Shown: positions 35,045 through 43,598, counted from the first letter of the stretch. The stretch is DNA of 64,000 nt from Reyranella sp. CPCC 100927 (GCF_007859315.1 NZ_VOHA01000002.1:682001-746000), one strand, 5' to 3'. The notes: generated from the sequence alone by a model not told the origin. Made by a program: numbers and translations.

Positions 35045-35056
35045 ATTGCATGCAAT
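35045..35056. promoter_or_regulatory. Third GntR palindrome overlapping the regulator start codon
   Basis: ATTGCATGCAAT at 35045-35056 is identical to the site at 34962-34973 and contains the ATG (35050-35052) of the GntR gene. Binding here would block transcription or elongation of its own gene, which suggests autorepression. Confidence 0.8.
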
Positions 35057-35778
35057 CTACCGAACTGGAGCGCGTCACCCTTCTGCTGCGGCAGATGATC
35101 ATGTCAGGCGAATTCGAGCCCGGCGCGCGCATCGCCGAGATCCCGCTCGCGAGCCGGCTCGGCGTGTCACGCACGCCCGTACGCCTGGCCCTGGGCATTC
35201 TCGAGCAGGAAGGCCTGCTGACCAGCGCGCCGCACAAGGGCTTCTGCGTGCGCGAGATCACGATCGACGAAATCGCCGACGCCTTCGACGTCCGCGGCGC
35301 GCTCGAAGCGCTGGCCTGCCAGCGCGCGGTCGAACGCGGCCTCGATACCGCCAGCCGCATCGCGCTGGAGGAATGTCTGGCGCTTGGCGACGCACTCGTG
35401 GCCAAGGGCGCCTTGACCGAGGTCGACACGCGCAACTGGTCCGAGATGAACGCGCGCTTTCACGATACGATCGTCGCGGCGTCGCGCAACGCCCCTCTGG
35501 CGAGCGCCCTGGCATTTGTCGGGCGGCTCCCCCTGGTCTCGCCGGGCGCGATCGCCTTCACGCAGGGCCTCGAGGCCGCCTTCCAGAACATGCAGAAAGT
35601 ACAGGCCGAGCACCGCGACATTGTCGAAGCCCTGGTGAACGGACAAGCCAGCCGGGCCGCATCCCTGGTGCAGGAGCACGCCTACAAAAGCCGCGAGAAG
35701 CTGCGCCGGGGACTGGAGCGCCTGAGGGGCCGGCGGATCGTCTCGAATGTACCCGGATTGAAGCTGGTGGTGGGCTGA
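35050..35778 (+). CDS. GntR family regulator, FCD (FadR C-terminal) subfamily
   Basis: A 242-aa regulator divergent from the ring-cleavage operon. The winged helix is visible (RIAEIPLASRLGVSRTPVRL), followed by the all-helical FCD ligand domain with metal-ligand pattern D...H in MNARFHDTIV and a later EHRDIVEAL. FCD regulators are usually released from DNA by a pathway intermediate. Three TGCATGCA-core palindromes lie in its promoter. There is little ribosome-site signal before the ATG at 35050. Confidence 0.92.
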   Translation: MQSTELERVTLLLRQMIMSGEFEPGARIAEIPLASRLGVSRTPVRLALGILEQEGLLTSAPHKGFCVREITIDEIADAFDVRGALEALACQRAVERGLDTASRIALEECLALGDALVAKGALTEVDTRNWSEMNARFHDTIVAASRNAPLASALAFVGRLPLVSPGAIAFTQGLEAAFQNMQKVQAEHRDIVEALVNGQASRAASLVQEHAYKSREKLRRGLERLRGRRIVSNVPGLKLVVG

Positions 35779-35797
35779 CAGAAACAGCCGAGCCGTA

Positions 35798-36781
35798 TCA
35801 GAACCGCCGTGCGATCGTATCGCGCACGCGTTCCCGCGCGCTGTCGATGACACCTGCTGGCGGATTGTCACGCGCGAGGAAATCGGCCCAGGCGGTGAGA
35901 TCGGCCAATGCCGCCATCTCGCGCCAGCGTGGCGGCAGGACGCGCCCGACGCTGTCATAGCCGGCTGCCACCGCGGCGGCGAAGCCGGGCAACCGGCCCA
36001 GCGGCGGGCGCAGCAGGTTGCCGAGATCGAAGAACGGGCTGCCGCTGAAGGTGAATTCCCAATCCAGCACCGCGGCCAGCGCCCAGCCTTCTGTCGCCGG
36101 GCGAACCAGAATGTTCGAGCCGCCGAAGTCGGCATGGGTGAGGCACGGCGGGCCCGCCCACGAGTCCAGCAGGCCGGCCTCGGCATCGACAAAGGCCAAA
36201 AGCGCGCGCGCCAGATCGGCACCCAGGCGGTCACCGCCGGGACCGTCGATCAGGCAGTGCCGCAGGAATGCGCGCAAGCCGGCGCCGCCGACGTCGATCG
36301 GCGTTGCCACAGCCAGCGCACCGTCGAAGAAGCCTGATGTTGCGAACGTCACGCTGTGGATGCGGGCCAGCGCGGCGCCGACCGAAACACCCAGGATGTG
36401 CGCCTGCTGGCCGTGCAGCGTTGGCGCGACGGAGTCGAGCATTTGCCCGTCGACCCAATCGACGACGGCGTACGGCGATCCCGTCACCGGATTGTCGTCG
36501 GCGCCAAACCACAGGCGCGGCACCGGCAATCCATGCCGTGCCGCCAGCGCATGAACCGACCGCTCCTTGGCGGCCTGCGCCGGATCGCGCTGATAGAGCC
36601 GCAACACGACGGCGGGATGACCTTCCGCGAAATCCAGGCGCAGGTTGGTATTGGCCAGGCCGCCGGACAGCGCCGTGATGGACGACACGCGCGGCGCGCC
36701 CGGCAGCGGTCGCACCAGCGCCGTGGCTTCATCGAGGCCGAGGGAGGCCGCGACCGTTGCGCGCGTCCATTGCTGTCGCAT
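35798..36781 (-). CDS. Phosphotransferase, APH/choline-kinase-like family
   Basis: A 327-aa kinase-fold protein of the aminoglycoside phosphotransferase superfamily. The ATP-binding N-lobe has LSGGLANTNLRL and VVLRLYQRD. The catalytic loop is LTHADFGGSNILV (Asp and Asn), and the metal-binding VLDWEFTFSGSPFFDLG carries the conserved Asp. Members phosphorylate antibiotics, choline or acyl compounds; the substrate here is unknown and resistance should not be assumed. AGGGG supports ATG at 36781. Confidence 0.88.
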   Translation of the reverse strand: MRQQWTRATVAASLGLDEATALVRPLPGAPRVSSITALSGGLANTNLRLDFAEGHPAVVLRLYQRDPAQAAKERSVHALAARHGLPVPRLWFGADDNPVTGSPYAVVDWVDGQMLDSVAPTLHGQQAHILGVSVGAALARIHSVTFATSGFFDGALAVATPIDVGGAGLRAFLRHCLIDGPGGDRLGADLARALLAFVDAEAGLLDSWAGPPCLTHADFGGSNILVRPATEGWALAAVLDWEFTFSGSPFFDLGNLLRPPLGRLPGFAAAVAAGYDSVGRVLPPRWREMAALADLTAWADFLARDNPPAGVIDSARERVRDTIARRF

Positions 36782-36837
36782 CTGCACCCCTTCTATCCTT
36801 CGCCAGTCACGACGCGGGTAGCGTCCGAACAACGAGT

Positions 36838-37245
36838 ATGCGACGTTTCGCGATGCCCATCACTTGGACCGCAGACCACAATCTCCGCTTTATCCGCCTC
36901 AAGGTGACGGGCGAGGTGACGCGCCAGAACTACGTCGACTTTCTGGCGGATCTGGCCGCGGCGGGCGCCAGCGGTTATCGGGTGCTCGGTCTCTTCCGCG
37001 CCGTGAATTTCGATATCAAGCCGGAGGATCTCGCCGCCTGGGCCCAGGAAGTGGGTGATCGGGCCAGGCCCACGGTGTCGGGCGGTCAGATGGCGCTGGT
37101 CATGTCGTCGGAGGCCGGGCGCGAGAGCGCCGACTACTTCATCAAGCGCCTGCGCGGCCGGCGGCCATGCGAAATGTTCGACACTGTCGCCGAGGCCCTG
37201 GCGTGGCTCGGGTTGCCACCCGACACGACGGTCGATCCGGATTGA
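36838..37245 (+). CDS. Hypothetical protein, possible STAS/SpoIIAA-like fold
   Basis: A 135-aa cytoplasmic protein. It starts MRRFAMPITWTADHNLRFIR, has an alpha/beta pattern (GYRVLGLFRAVNFDIKPEDL, QMALVMSSEAGRESADYFIK) and a C-terminal helix DTVAEALAWLGLP. The pattern, with a terminal AxxWL helix, resembles SpoIIAA/STAS-like proteins; this is a weak fold inference. A second in-frame ATG is at 36853. Divergent from the phosphotransferase. Confidence 0.6.
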   Translation: MRRFAMPITWTADHNLRFIRLKVTGEVTRQNYVDFLADLAAAGASGYRVLGLFRAVNFDIKPEDLAAWAQEVGDRARPTVSGGQMALVMSSEAGRESADYFIKRLRGRRPCEMFDTVAEALAWLGLPPDTTVDPD

Positions 37246-37359
37246 GAAATTCTAATCCAAGCCGCAGCAAGCCTCAGCATCGGCCGACGGCGTGAGCCTT
37301 TCTGCCTACCTGTCCGCCGGTGATATAAGGGCGCATGGTCCCGATGTGCGGAGAGCGAA

Positions 37360-38235
37360 ATGGCTGAGTCTTCGGAATATGTGCCGCCCCAGGTGTGGAC
37401 GTGGAACAAGCCCAGCGGCGGGCAGTTTGCCAACATCAACCGCCCGATCGCGGGCCCGACGCATGACAAGGAACTGCCGGTCGGCCGCCACCCCCTGCAG
37501 CTCTATTCGCTGGGCACGCCCAACGGGGTGAAGGTCACGGTCATGCTGGAGGAGCTGCTGGCGCTGGGGCACAGCGGCGCCGAGTATGACGCCTGGCTGA
37601 TCCGGATCGGCAATGGCGACCAGTTCGGCAGCGGCTTCGTCGCCGCCAACCCGAACTCCAAGATTCCGACGCTGGTCGACCGCAGCGGGCCGAAACCGAT
37701 CCGGGTCTTCGAGTCGGCGGCGATCCTGATGTACCTCGCCGAGAAGTTCGGCGCCTTCCTGCCGACCGAACCCGCCGCCCGTGCCGAGTGCCTGTCGTGG
37801 CTGTTCTGGCAGATGGGCAGCGCACCCTATCTCGGCGGCGGCTTCGGGCACTTCTATGCCTACGCGCCGACCAAGATCGAGTACGCGATCGATCGTTTCG
37901 CCATGGAGGTGAAGCGCCAGCTCGACGTGCTCGACCGCCGGCTGGCGGAGAGCCAGTACATCGCGGGCAGCGACTACACGATCGCCGACATGGCGATCCT
38001 CCCCTGGTACGGCGGCCTGGTGAAGGGCTGGAACTACGGCGCCGCGGAGTTCCTGAGCGTGCACGAGTACAAGCACGTTCTGCGCTGGGCCGACGCGCTG
38101 CTGGAACGGCCGGCCGTGCGCCGTGGGCGCATGGTCAACCGCGTCTCCGGCAAGCCGGAGAGTCAGCTGCACGAGCGCCATGACGCCTCGGATTTCGACA
38201 CCAAGACGCAGGACAAGCTCGCACCGGCGACGTGA
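37360..38235 (+). CDS. yghU: Glutathione S-transferase, YghU/Nu class
   Basis: A 291-aa GST of the YghU (disulfide-bond oxidoreductase) class. A long N-terminal extension (YVPPQVWTWNKPSGGQFANI, NRPIAG) precedes the thioredoxin domain (PLQLYSLGTPNGVKVTVMLE), where the T-P-N triplet replaces the catalytic Tyr/Ser. FESAAILMYLAEKFG and the helical C-domain (SDYTIADMAILPWYGG) follow. YghU binds two glutathiones and reduces disulfides and peroxides. A strong terminator follows. Confidence 0.92.
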   Translation: MAESSEYVPPQVWTWNKPSGGQFANINRPIAGPTHDKELPVGRHPLQLYSLGTPNGVKVTVMLEELLALGHSGAEYDAWLIRIGNGDQFGSGFVAANPNSKIPTLVDRSGPKPIRVFESAAILMYLAEKFGAFLPTEPAARAECLSWLFWQMGSAPYLGGGFGHFYAYAPTKIEYAIDRFAMEVKRQLDVLDRRLAESQYIAGSDYTIADMAILPWYGGLVKGWNYGAAEFLSVHEYKHVLRWADALLERPAVRRGRMVNRVSGKPESQLHERHDASDFDTKTQDKLAPAT

Positions 38236-38249
38236 CCGACACTTGAACG

Positions 38250-38275
38250 AAAAAGCCCGCGATGACGGGCTTTTT
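38250..38275 (+). terminator. Rho-independent terminator after the YghU-type GST gene
   Basis: A stem AAAAAGCCCG / CGGGCTTTTT with loop CGATGA, then TCTCTTTT on the plus strand. A textbook intrinsic terminator. Confidence 0.9.
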
Positions 38276-38365
38276 CTCTTTTCCGGGAATGATATCTGCG
38301 CACCACGATATTGCATGATCGTGCATTAATTGCGTATCCTGCCCATAAACATGGGGAGGAAGCCG

Positions 38366-38662
38366 ATGACTGCTTTCAACACTGTGCGTTTCCGCGTGAA
38401 GCTGGGACACGATCAGCAGTTTCTCGATGCCCACAAAGACATTGGGGCGACGTGGCCGGGCCTCGTTCACGCCAACATCATCAAGACCGGTGATCGCTCC
38501 TACTGCCTGATCGCGCAGTGGCAGGACATGGACGCATGCATCAAAGCGCGGCCCAATATGATCGCCACCCTCAATTCGTTTCGCGACACACTCGAAGACC
38601 TTGGCGGCGGCCTGGGCGTCACCGATCCGGTGGCGGGTCCGGTCGCCATGGCGCTGAAATAG
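38366..38662 (+). CDS. Small dimeric alpha/beta-barrel-like protein
   Basis: A 98-aa cytoplasmic protein, with ATG at 38366 preceded by GGGGAGGA. The sequence FNTVRFRVKLGHDQQFLDAH, then VHANIIKTGDRSYCLIAQWQ and DMDACIKARPNMIATLNSFR, follows the beta-alpha-beta pattern of antibiotic-biosynthesis-monooxygenase-like (ABM/DUF1330-type) proteins. That fold call is an inference, and no catalytic residues can be assigned. A 227-bp gap follows in which I see no gene. Confidence 0.65.
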   Translation: MTAFNTVRFRVKLGHDQQFLDAHKDIGATWPGLVHANIIKTGDRSYCLIAQWQDMDACIKARPNMIATLNSFRDTLEDLGGGLGVTDPVAGPVAMALK

Positions 38663-38889
38663 TTCGGCGAAGTCGCCAAAGCCCTGTTTTCCTCAGACGG
38701 CGACCGCCGCGCGACCTGCAATCGCGCCCGCGGACGCTTGGGCCGGCTTGTCGCTGCGGGCGCACTGTCCGGCACGGCTGTTGCCGCAGTGTCACATCAC
38801 GCTGCGCCGGCGCTCTGCACCTTATGACGGAAGTGCCCTGGTGGTGGCGGTGTTATTCAAGATGACACTCCATACGCAGGAGCCCAAGC

Positions 38890-40044
38890 GTGGCCTATTT
38901 CCATAGCGTGCCGGATGGCCGATCGATTTCGAACACGGAGATCACGGTCCAGGGAACCAGTATCACCGTAGGCCTCGCCGATGCCGGCGATCTGCAGGTG
39001 ACCAACGCGGGCGACGGGCTTTCGATCTTCCCCGCAGGCAAACGGGGCAACAGCACCCTCTACACCATCCAGGTCAACGAACGGACGCGCAGCACGCAAT
39101 CGGCAGGCTATGCCGACACGGTCATCGCGACGAACAATCTGGGCGCTGCGCCGGCGACGACCTTCAAGGTCACCTTCAACTTCAAGGTGGAGCCGGCCAC
39201 CCATCTCGTCGTGCGCGACAGGACGCAGGAGCTTTTCGGCGTGGCGCAGTTCCACTTTCAGCTGACGCCGCCGCGCCTCGTGGACGTGACGACGTTTCGA
39301 CCCGGCGATCAGAGCAATGTGCTCGATTTCGCCATCAAGTCGGCGCGTGTTGTGAGCCTCAGCCTGTTTTCGGCGAAGATCGGCATCACCGAACGTGCCT
39401 TCTGGCTGATGCTGCCCGAGGGCACCCGCGCGACCAGCCTGATGGTCGTCATCTCGCATGGATTCGGCCAGAACCATGCCTACTATTCGGGCAAGGGTTA
39501 CGGCGATCCGCTGTCGAAGGATCTTCTGGTCGACGTACGCGACCGGTTCGTTCTCGCGCGCTGGGGCATGCAGGTGGCGGCCGTGCGCAGTGACATGGGC
39601 TTGCTGTTTCCGGTCCGTGCCAGCACCGGTGGGACGGAACTCGGGCCCTTCATATCGGAAGGGGGAGTCGGCGGCGCCATCATCAGCACGATCGCCGCGC
39701 AGGCCAATGCCGACTTCCTGCTCAATGCTGTCGACGTCTGTACGTTTTCGAGCGGCATCCATGATGCCAATACGTTCATCGCAACAGGCGGCAAGGGCCT
39801 GAACTACCGCCTCATGGTGAACCAGGACCCGGCCGGCGGCGTTCCCATCGCTGGCAAGAGCCGCAAGCAATACCTCAGTGGCTGGACAACCGGAGGACCC
39901 CGCCCCGGCTTCGAATATCTGCCCAAGCCACGCTGGGTCAAAGATCCGAAATTCGACGAGATGAACCGGGCGCTCGGGCGCGAATACCTGCACACCTGGG
40001 CGCTGCCGACCTACACGCTGGCGATGGCACTCAGTCAGATGTGA
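38890..40044 (+). CDS. Unknown protein with possible alpha/beta-hydrolase-like C-terminal half
   Basis: A 384-aa protein that I do not recognise. GTG start at 38890 with AGGAG seven bases upstream. Residues 1-160 are beta-rich and Thr/Asn-rich without a signal peptide. From about 180 the pattern resembles an alpha/beta hydrolase: SLMVVISHGFGQN (HG at 190-191), a possible nucleophile elbow CTFSSGIHDA (Ser287) and a late His in REYLHTWALP (H368). That reading is tentative. It stands alone, so context gives no function. Confidence 0.6.
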   Translation: MAYFHSVPDGRSISNTEITVQGTSITVGLADAGDLQVTNAGDGLSIFPAGKRGNSTLYTIQVNERTRSTQSAGYADTVIATNNLGAAPATTFKVTFNFKVEPATHLVVRDRTQELFGVAQFHFQLTPPRLVDVTTFRPGDQSNVLDFAIKSARVVSLSLFSAKIGITERAFWLMLPEGTRATSLMVVISHGFGQNHAYYSGKGYGDPLSKDLLVDVRDRFVLARWGMQVAAVRSDMGLLFPVRASTGGTELGPFISEGGVGGAIISTIAAQANADFLLNAVDVCTFSSGIHDANTFIATGGKGLNYRLMVNQDPAGGVPIAGKSRKQYLSGWTTGGPRPGFEYLPKPRWVKDPKFDEMNRALGREYLHTWALPTYTLAMALSQM

Positions 40045-40217
40045 TTGCCTTGCGGTGGTGTTATCCGAAACGTCCGGGATCGCAGCTTGCCAATGTCGCC
40101 GGCTCGACGGGCGGCCAGGCTACATGGGCCTGCGAGCACCGTGACGGGCGCGATTGCGGGCCCGCCCAGGAACGCGACGAGCGCGAGTGCGCCCACCGCC
40201 AGAAGACGGGTGCTCAT
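40035..40217 (-). CDS. Possible small exported peptide
   Basis: A 60-aa reading frame with a signal-peptide-like N-terminus (STRLLAVGALALVAFLGGPA) and AAGGAC-type bases upstream of the ATG at 40217. The remainder (SLAARRAGDIGKLRSRTFRI) is basic. It overlaps the 3' end of the preceding opposite-strand gene by 10 bp. No homologue is recognised and it may be spurious. Confidence 0.35.
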   Translation of the reverse strand: MSTRLLAVGALALVAFLGGPAIAPVTVLAGPCSLAARRAGDIGKLRSRTFRITPPQGNHI

Positions 40218-40509
40218 CGTCGGATTGTCCTTGGATGATGCGCTGGGAAAATCGCGCCGGCGCGGCCGTGCTACCTGTTTGCTCCGTTAGTTGATAATCA
40301 GGCAGAGGGCTGTGGCATCGTTGATCGCGATGCGCTTGAGCCGATCCGCAGCGACAACCATGGCGTCAGGCACTGCTCGCCGAGCACGACCAATTTCCAG
40401 ACCAAATTCCAGGAAATCCCACTAATTCCGCGTGTCTTCTCCATGCCTGATCTTGTGCAGCCATGGCTTGCAGCGCTTCATACGCACTCTACATCGCGGG
40501 AGCGCTCGC

Positions 40510-40986
40510 ATGCCCTTTACAGGACGTCTCGCTATCTTGAACAGGCCAACGTACGCCAAGCACCAGGCCAAAGCCGATTTTCTCGAGCAGAACGGCGCAG
40601 GGCTGGGAACATGGGGTGTGACAGTGCCCCCAGCCCACTGCAGTTTGACGGAAGTGATTAGCTGGCTGGCGGAGGTTGACGCGGGTGACCAGCACGCAAG
40701 CGTAGCTGTGCCGTTGCGCGCATTTAAGACCGCTATCATGCCCCAGCTCATTGTGATGGCGGGGGTCGCCGGCGCCGGAAGGGCCGCGGCTGCTGTCTTT
40801 CTGGTGGAGGTACTTCGCATCTACAATAAAGCGCGCCACGAGGCTGCCGTGATCCAAGAAATTGTTACCGATCTCGGTCAGTGCAATGTGCCGATCGTCG
40901 GCAATGTGCAGGCATGCATTGCTCATACAACCTTCGGCGATTTGGCCTACTCGCCGCATCTCGCAAACGTCAGAATGAACCCTTGA
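40510..40986 (+). CDS. Hypothetical protein in lower-GC patch
   Basis: A possible 158-aa protein. GGGAG lies seven bases ahead of the ATG at 40510. The sequence has an amphipathic middle (PQLIVMAGVAGAGRAAAAVF) and ends DLAYSPHLANVRMNP. The frame stays open upstream to 40432. A long opposite-strand frame (40489-41202) overlaps it and one of the two must be false; the ribosome site favours this one. Base composition is lower in GC than in the neighbours and tRNA-Lys lies downstream, so this may be a remnant of acquired DNA. The 465-bp stretch before it has no convincing gene. Confidence 0.4.
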   Translation: MPFTGRLAILNRPTYAKHQAKADFLEQNGAGLGTWGVTVPPAHCSLTEVISWLAEVDAGDQHASVAVPLRAFKTAIMPQLIVMAGVAGAGRAAAAVFLVEVLRIYNKARHEAAVIQEIVTDLGQCNVPIVGNVQACIAHTTFGDLAYSPHLANVRMNP

Positions 40987-41128
40987 AGGATGCCATGGGT
41001 GAGGTCCTGATCTGCGCCCGCGCGGGCCCATCACGCCAAACCCAACGTCTGCTCGCCAGCGATGCCATCGACGACACGGCCACGCCGGGCCGCGTGTGTG
41101 TGCGATCAATCTCGAGATGTGCTCCAGA

Positions 41129-41160
41129 AGTTGGACGCGTCCAACTCCGGACGTCCAACT
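41129..41160. promoter_or_regulatory. Palindrome AGTTGGACGCGTCCAACT plus a further half-site
   Basis: A perfect 18-bp palindrome at 41129-41146 is followed by GGACGTCCAACT (41149-41160), which repeats its right arm. It lies in the gap between the hypothetical gene and the tRNA-Lys terminator. It could be an operator or the end of a mobile element; the protein that binds it is unknown. Confidence 0.45.
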
Positions 41161-41203
41161 TCGATCACCCTCTGTTCTCGACCGACGACGGGGTCCGAAC
41201 ACG

Positions 41204-41225
41204 AAAAAACCCCGTAGATACGGGG
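41204..41225 (-). terminator. Rho-independent terminator of tRNA-Lys
   Basis: Read on the minus strand: CCCCGTA, loop TC, TACGGGG, then TTTTTT. It lies 21 bases beyond the tRNA 3' end. Confidence 0.88.
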
Positions 41226-41245
41226 CTTTGTCATCCGTTCGGAAA

Positions 41246-41321
<76 letters not shown>

Positions 41322-41423
41322 ATTTCCGTGCGTTCCGGCCCGAAAGCCGAAGCGGCGCGCGTTATAACCACGCGGTTCCGCCTTGTCCATAGGCCAGAAT
41401 CGGCCTTCCGGGGGGCCTGGGGA

Positions 41424-42635
41424 TCATCCCTTTCCGTCGCTGCCAAACAGCGGCGCACGCACGGCCACGGACGGCATGTACGACAGACTGTCGCGCAGGC
41501 CGCCCAGGTCGCCCCCCATGCCCAGCAGATGGGCGACGGCGCATGACGCGATGCGCGAGGCCAGGCGGTCGGCCGGGCATGCATGCACGCCGGCACCGAA
41601 ATTCAGGATCCTGCGGTCCTGGCGAAGGATGTTGAACCGGTCGCAATCCGGGTTGGCGGCAGGATCGCGCCCCGCCGCGGCCAGCAGCACCAGGACGGTA
41701 TCGCCGGCGCGCATTGCCTGGCCCGCCACGACGGCGTCATGCGCGAGGAACCGACGCGTGCTGTGGGTCGGCGGATCGATCAGCAGCACCTCGGCCACCG
41801 CGGCGTCGATCAGCGCCGGATCGCGCTGCACGGCGGCCCTGGCGTCGGCATGATCGGCCAGCGCCAGAAGCGTGCTGCCGGTCAGCGCCGCGGTCGCCTC
41901 GTAGGCCTGCGTCATGAACCCGATGCCGTTGGCGATGATCGGCTCGATCATGCCGTGGCCGGCCGCCGTGAACTGCCTGGCCACGATCGCCAGCAGCGCA
42001 TCGCCCGCCATCCGCTGGGGATCATCCAGCAGATGGCGGAACAGATCGATGAGGTGCCGGGCACTCTGCGCGCCGGCCGCCAGCGCTGCCGCATCGGCGA
42101 GCGGGCTGACGGCGCCGACGTAGCGTTGTACCCCGTCGGCGACATCGTCGAGATGCGCATCGGGCACGCCCAGCAGGCGCGCAACCACGCGAACTGGAAA
42201 CGCGAACATGAATCGCGTCAGGCCGCGGCGGTCGTGGTGCGGCGCATGCCGCGCGGCCAGCGTCGCCGCCTGCTCGCGCGCCACCGCCGCCAGGCGCATG
42301 GCATCGACGCTGCTCAGCGTCGCCGTCACGGCCTGCTTGAACGGACAATGGACCGCGCCGTCGTTCATGCGCACGAGATGGCGGAAGATGTCGGCCATCG
42401 GCAATGCCGCGATCGCCGACGGCACCGGCTCGGACGACGGCCGCACGCGACAGGCCGCGTCGGTCATGACCGCCGTCACCGCGGCGTAGCTCGACGCCAC
42501 CCACAGGCCCAGCGACTCGTCGCGATAGAGCGGCCACTCGGCCACCAGCTGCGCATAGTAGGGATAAGGATCGGGATGCGTGACGGCGACAATCGGATCA
42601 GCCGGCCATCCATCGCGAAGTGCTGCCGCGGTCAT
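41424..42635 (-). CDS. Cytochrome P450-like protein lacking the ExxR arginine
   Basis: A 403-aa protein of the P450 fold. The haem-binding loop FGAGVHAC retains the Cys (C353) and His (H351), but the residues after Cys are P-A where most P450s have x-G. The K-helix reads AEVLLIDPP, with E282 present and Leu285 where the ExxR Arg is expected. The I-helix segment FMTQAYEATAAL keeps the Thr region but not AGxDT. It therefore looks like an atypical P450 with altered haem pocket or activity. It sits 10 bp after a PEP mutase-like gene, with ATG at 42635. Confidence 0.85.
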   Translation of the reverse strand: MTAAALRDGWPADPIVAVTHPDPYPYYAQLVAEWPLYRDESLGLWVASSYAAVTAVMTDAACRVRPSSEPVPSAIAALPMADIFRHLVRMNDGAVHCPFKQAVTATLSSVDAMRLAAVAREQAATLAARHAPHHDRRGLTRFMFAFPVRVVARLLGVPDAHLDDVADGVQRYVGAVSPLADAAALAAGAQSARHLIDLFRHLLDDPQRMAGDALLAIVARQFTAAGHGMIEPIIANGIGFMTQAYEATAALTGSTLLALADHADARAAVQRDPALIDAAVAEVLLIDPPTHSTRRFLAHDAVVAGQAMRAGDTVLVLLAAAGRDPAANPDCDRFNILRQDRRILNFGAGVHACPADRLASRIASCAVAHLLGMGGDLGGLRDSLSYMPSVAVRAPLFGSDGKG

Positions 42636-42645
42636 GGTCGTCCCG

Positions 42646-43485
42646 TCACGACGCGAAGCTGTTGTTGATCTCACGAAACGGCGTCGCGTCGTCGGCGAAC
42701 GCGAATGACCCCTGCTCCGCCATCTCGCGTGCCGCGTCGATCAAGGCGCCATAGGCGCGCCGCGCCAGCGCGCTGCCCAGGCTGATGCGCACGACGCCCA
42801 GCGCCGCCAGGTCCGCCACGGTGGTGAACTCGGCGCTCACTAACCCCATCACCACGTTGACCGGCCGGTCGACCTCGCTGACCAGCGTCTTCAGCTCCGC
42901 CTTGGTCGTGAGTCCCGGCGCATAGAGGACATCGGCACCGGCCTCCTGGAACGCCTGCAGGCGGCGGATGGTGTCGCGCAGGTCAGGCCGGCCGTGCAGA
43001 TAGTTCTCGGCGCGGGCCACCAGCTGGAAGGGAATCGGCTGCGATTTCACCACGTCGACGGCCGCGCGCATGCGCTCGACGGCATGTTCGAAACCGTAGA
43101 TCGGCTGCTGCGCGTTGCCGGTCGAATCCTCGATCGAGCCGCCGGCCAGGCCGGCGGCGATGGCGCGCCGGATGGTCTCGGCAACGTCCTCAACCGCATC
43201 GCCGTAGCCATGTTCCAGGTCGGCGCTCACCGGCAGGTCGGTGGCGCGGTCGATCTCGACGGCGTTGGCAAGGATTTCGTCCCGACCCGATCCGCCGTTC
43301 ATCACGCCGCGGGCGAAGTCGCAGCCGGCGCTGGTCGTTGCCAGCGCCGGAAAGCCTGCCTTGGCCAGCAGCCGGGCCGAGCCGCGGTCCCACGGGTTGG
43401 GAATGATGAAGGTCTTGCCCTGCTGGTGCAGCGCCTTGAGCGCCACGGCTTTCTGCATCGCGGTTTTGCTCGGGGTGGTGGTCAT
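42646..43485 (-). CDS. Isocitrate lyase/PEP mutase family protein
   Basis: A 279-aa TIM-barrel enzyme of the isocitrate lyase/phosphoenolpyruvate mutase superfamily. FIIPNPWDRGSARLLAKAGF is followed by TTSAGCDFARG and the Mg-binding SADLEHGYGD, and GSIEDSTG is also conserved. Members cleave or rearrange C-C or C-P bonds (for example oxaloacetate hydrolase, carboxyPEP phosphonomutase). Which reaction is catalysed here is unclear. CAGGAG before ATG 43485; an upstream LysR gene is divergent, and a P450-like gene follows. Confidence 0.87.
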   Translation of the reverse strand: MTTTPSKTAMQKAVALKALHQQGKTFIIPNPWDRGSARLLAKAGFPALATTSAGCDFARGVMNGGSGRDEILANAVEIDRATDLPVSADLEHGYGDAVEDVAETIRRAIAAGLAGGSIEDSTGNAQQPIYGFEHAVERMRAAVDVVKSQPIPFQLVARAENYLHGRPDLRDTIRRLQAFQEAGADVLYAPGLTTKAELKTLVSEVDRPVNVVMGLVSAEFTTVADLAALGVVRISLGSALARRAYGALIDAAREMAEQGSFAFADDATPFREINNSFAS

Positions 43486-43598
43486 GGCCTGGCTCCTGTG
43501 CCTGGTGTGTCGTCCGTGGCGCATCGATAGCGGGCGGCAGGCCATGCGTCGAATTTGTAGTTTTTCTCGGACCCATCAGTTTGTTGTATACCGTCGGG

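Noticed and set aside
35798-36781. Aminoglycoside resistance gene
   Set aside because: The fold family is right, but many members have metabolic substrates and nothing here indicates resistance.
40287-40425. Minus-strand protein-like stretch ending in LKRIAINDATALCLIIN
   Set aside because: A stop lies immediately upstream and there is no good start codon; too short to call a gene, mentioned only as a possible remnant.
40489-41202. A 237-codon minus-strand open frame
   Set aside because: It is rich in His, Arg and Cys in a way typical of antisense translation, has no convincing ribosome site, and overlaps a plus-strand frame with a better start.
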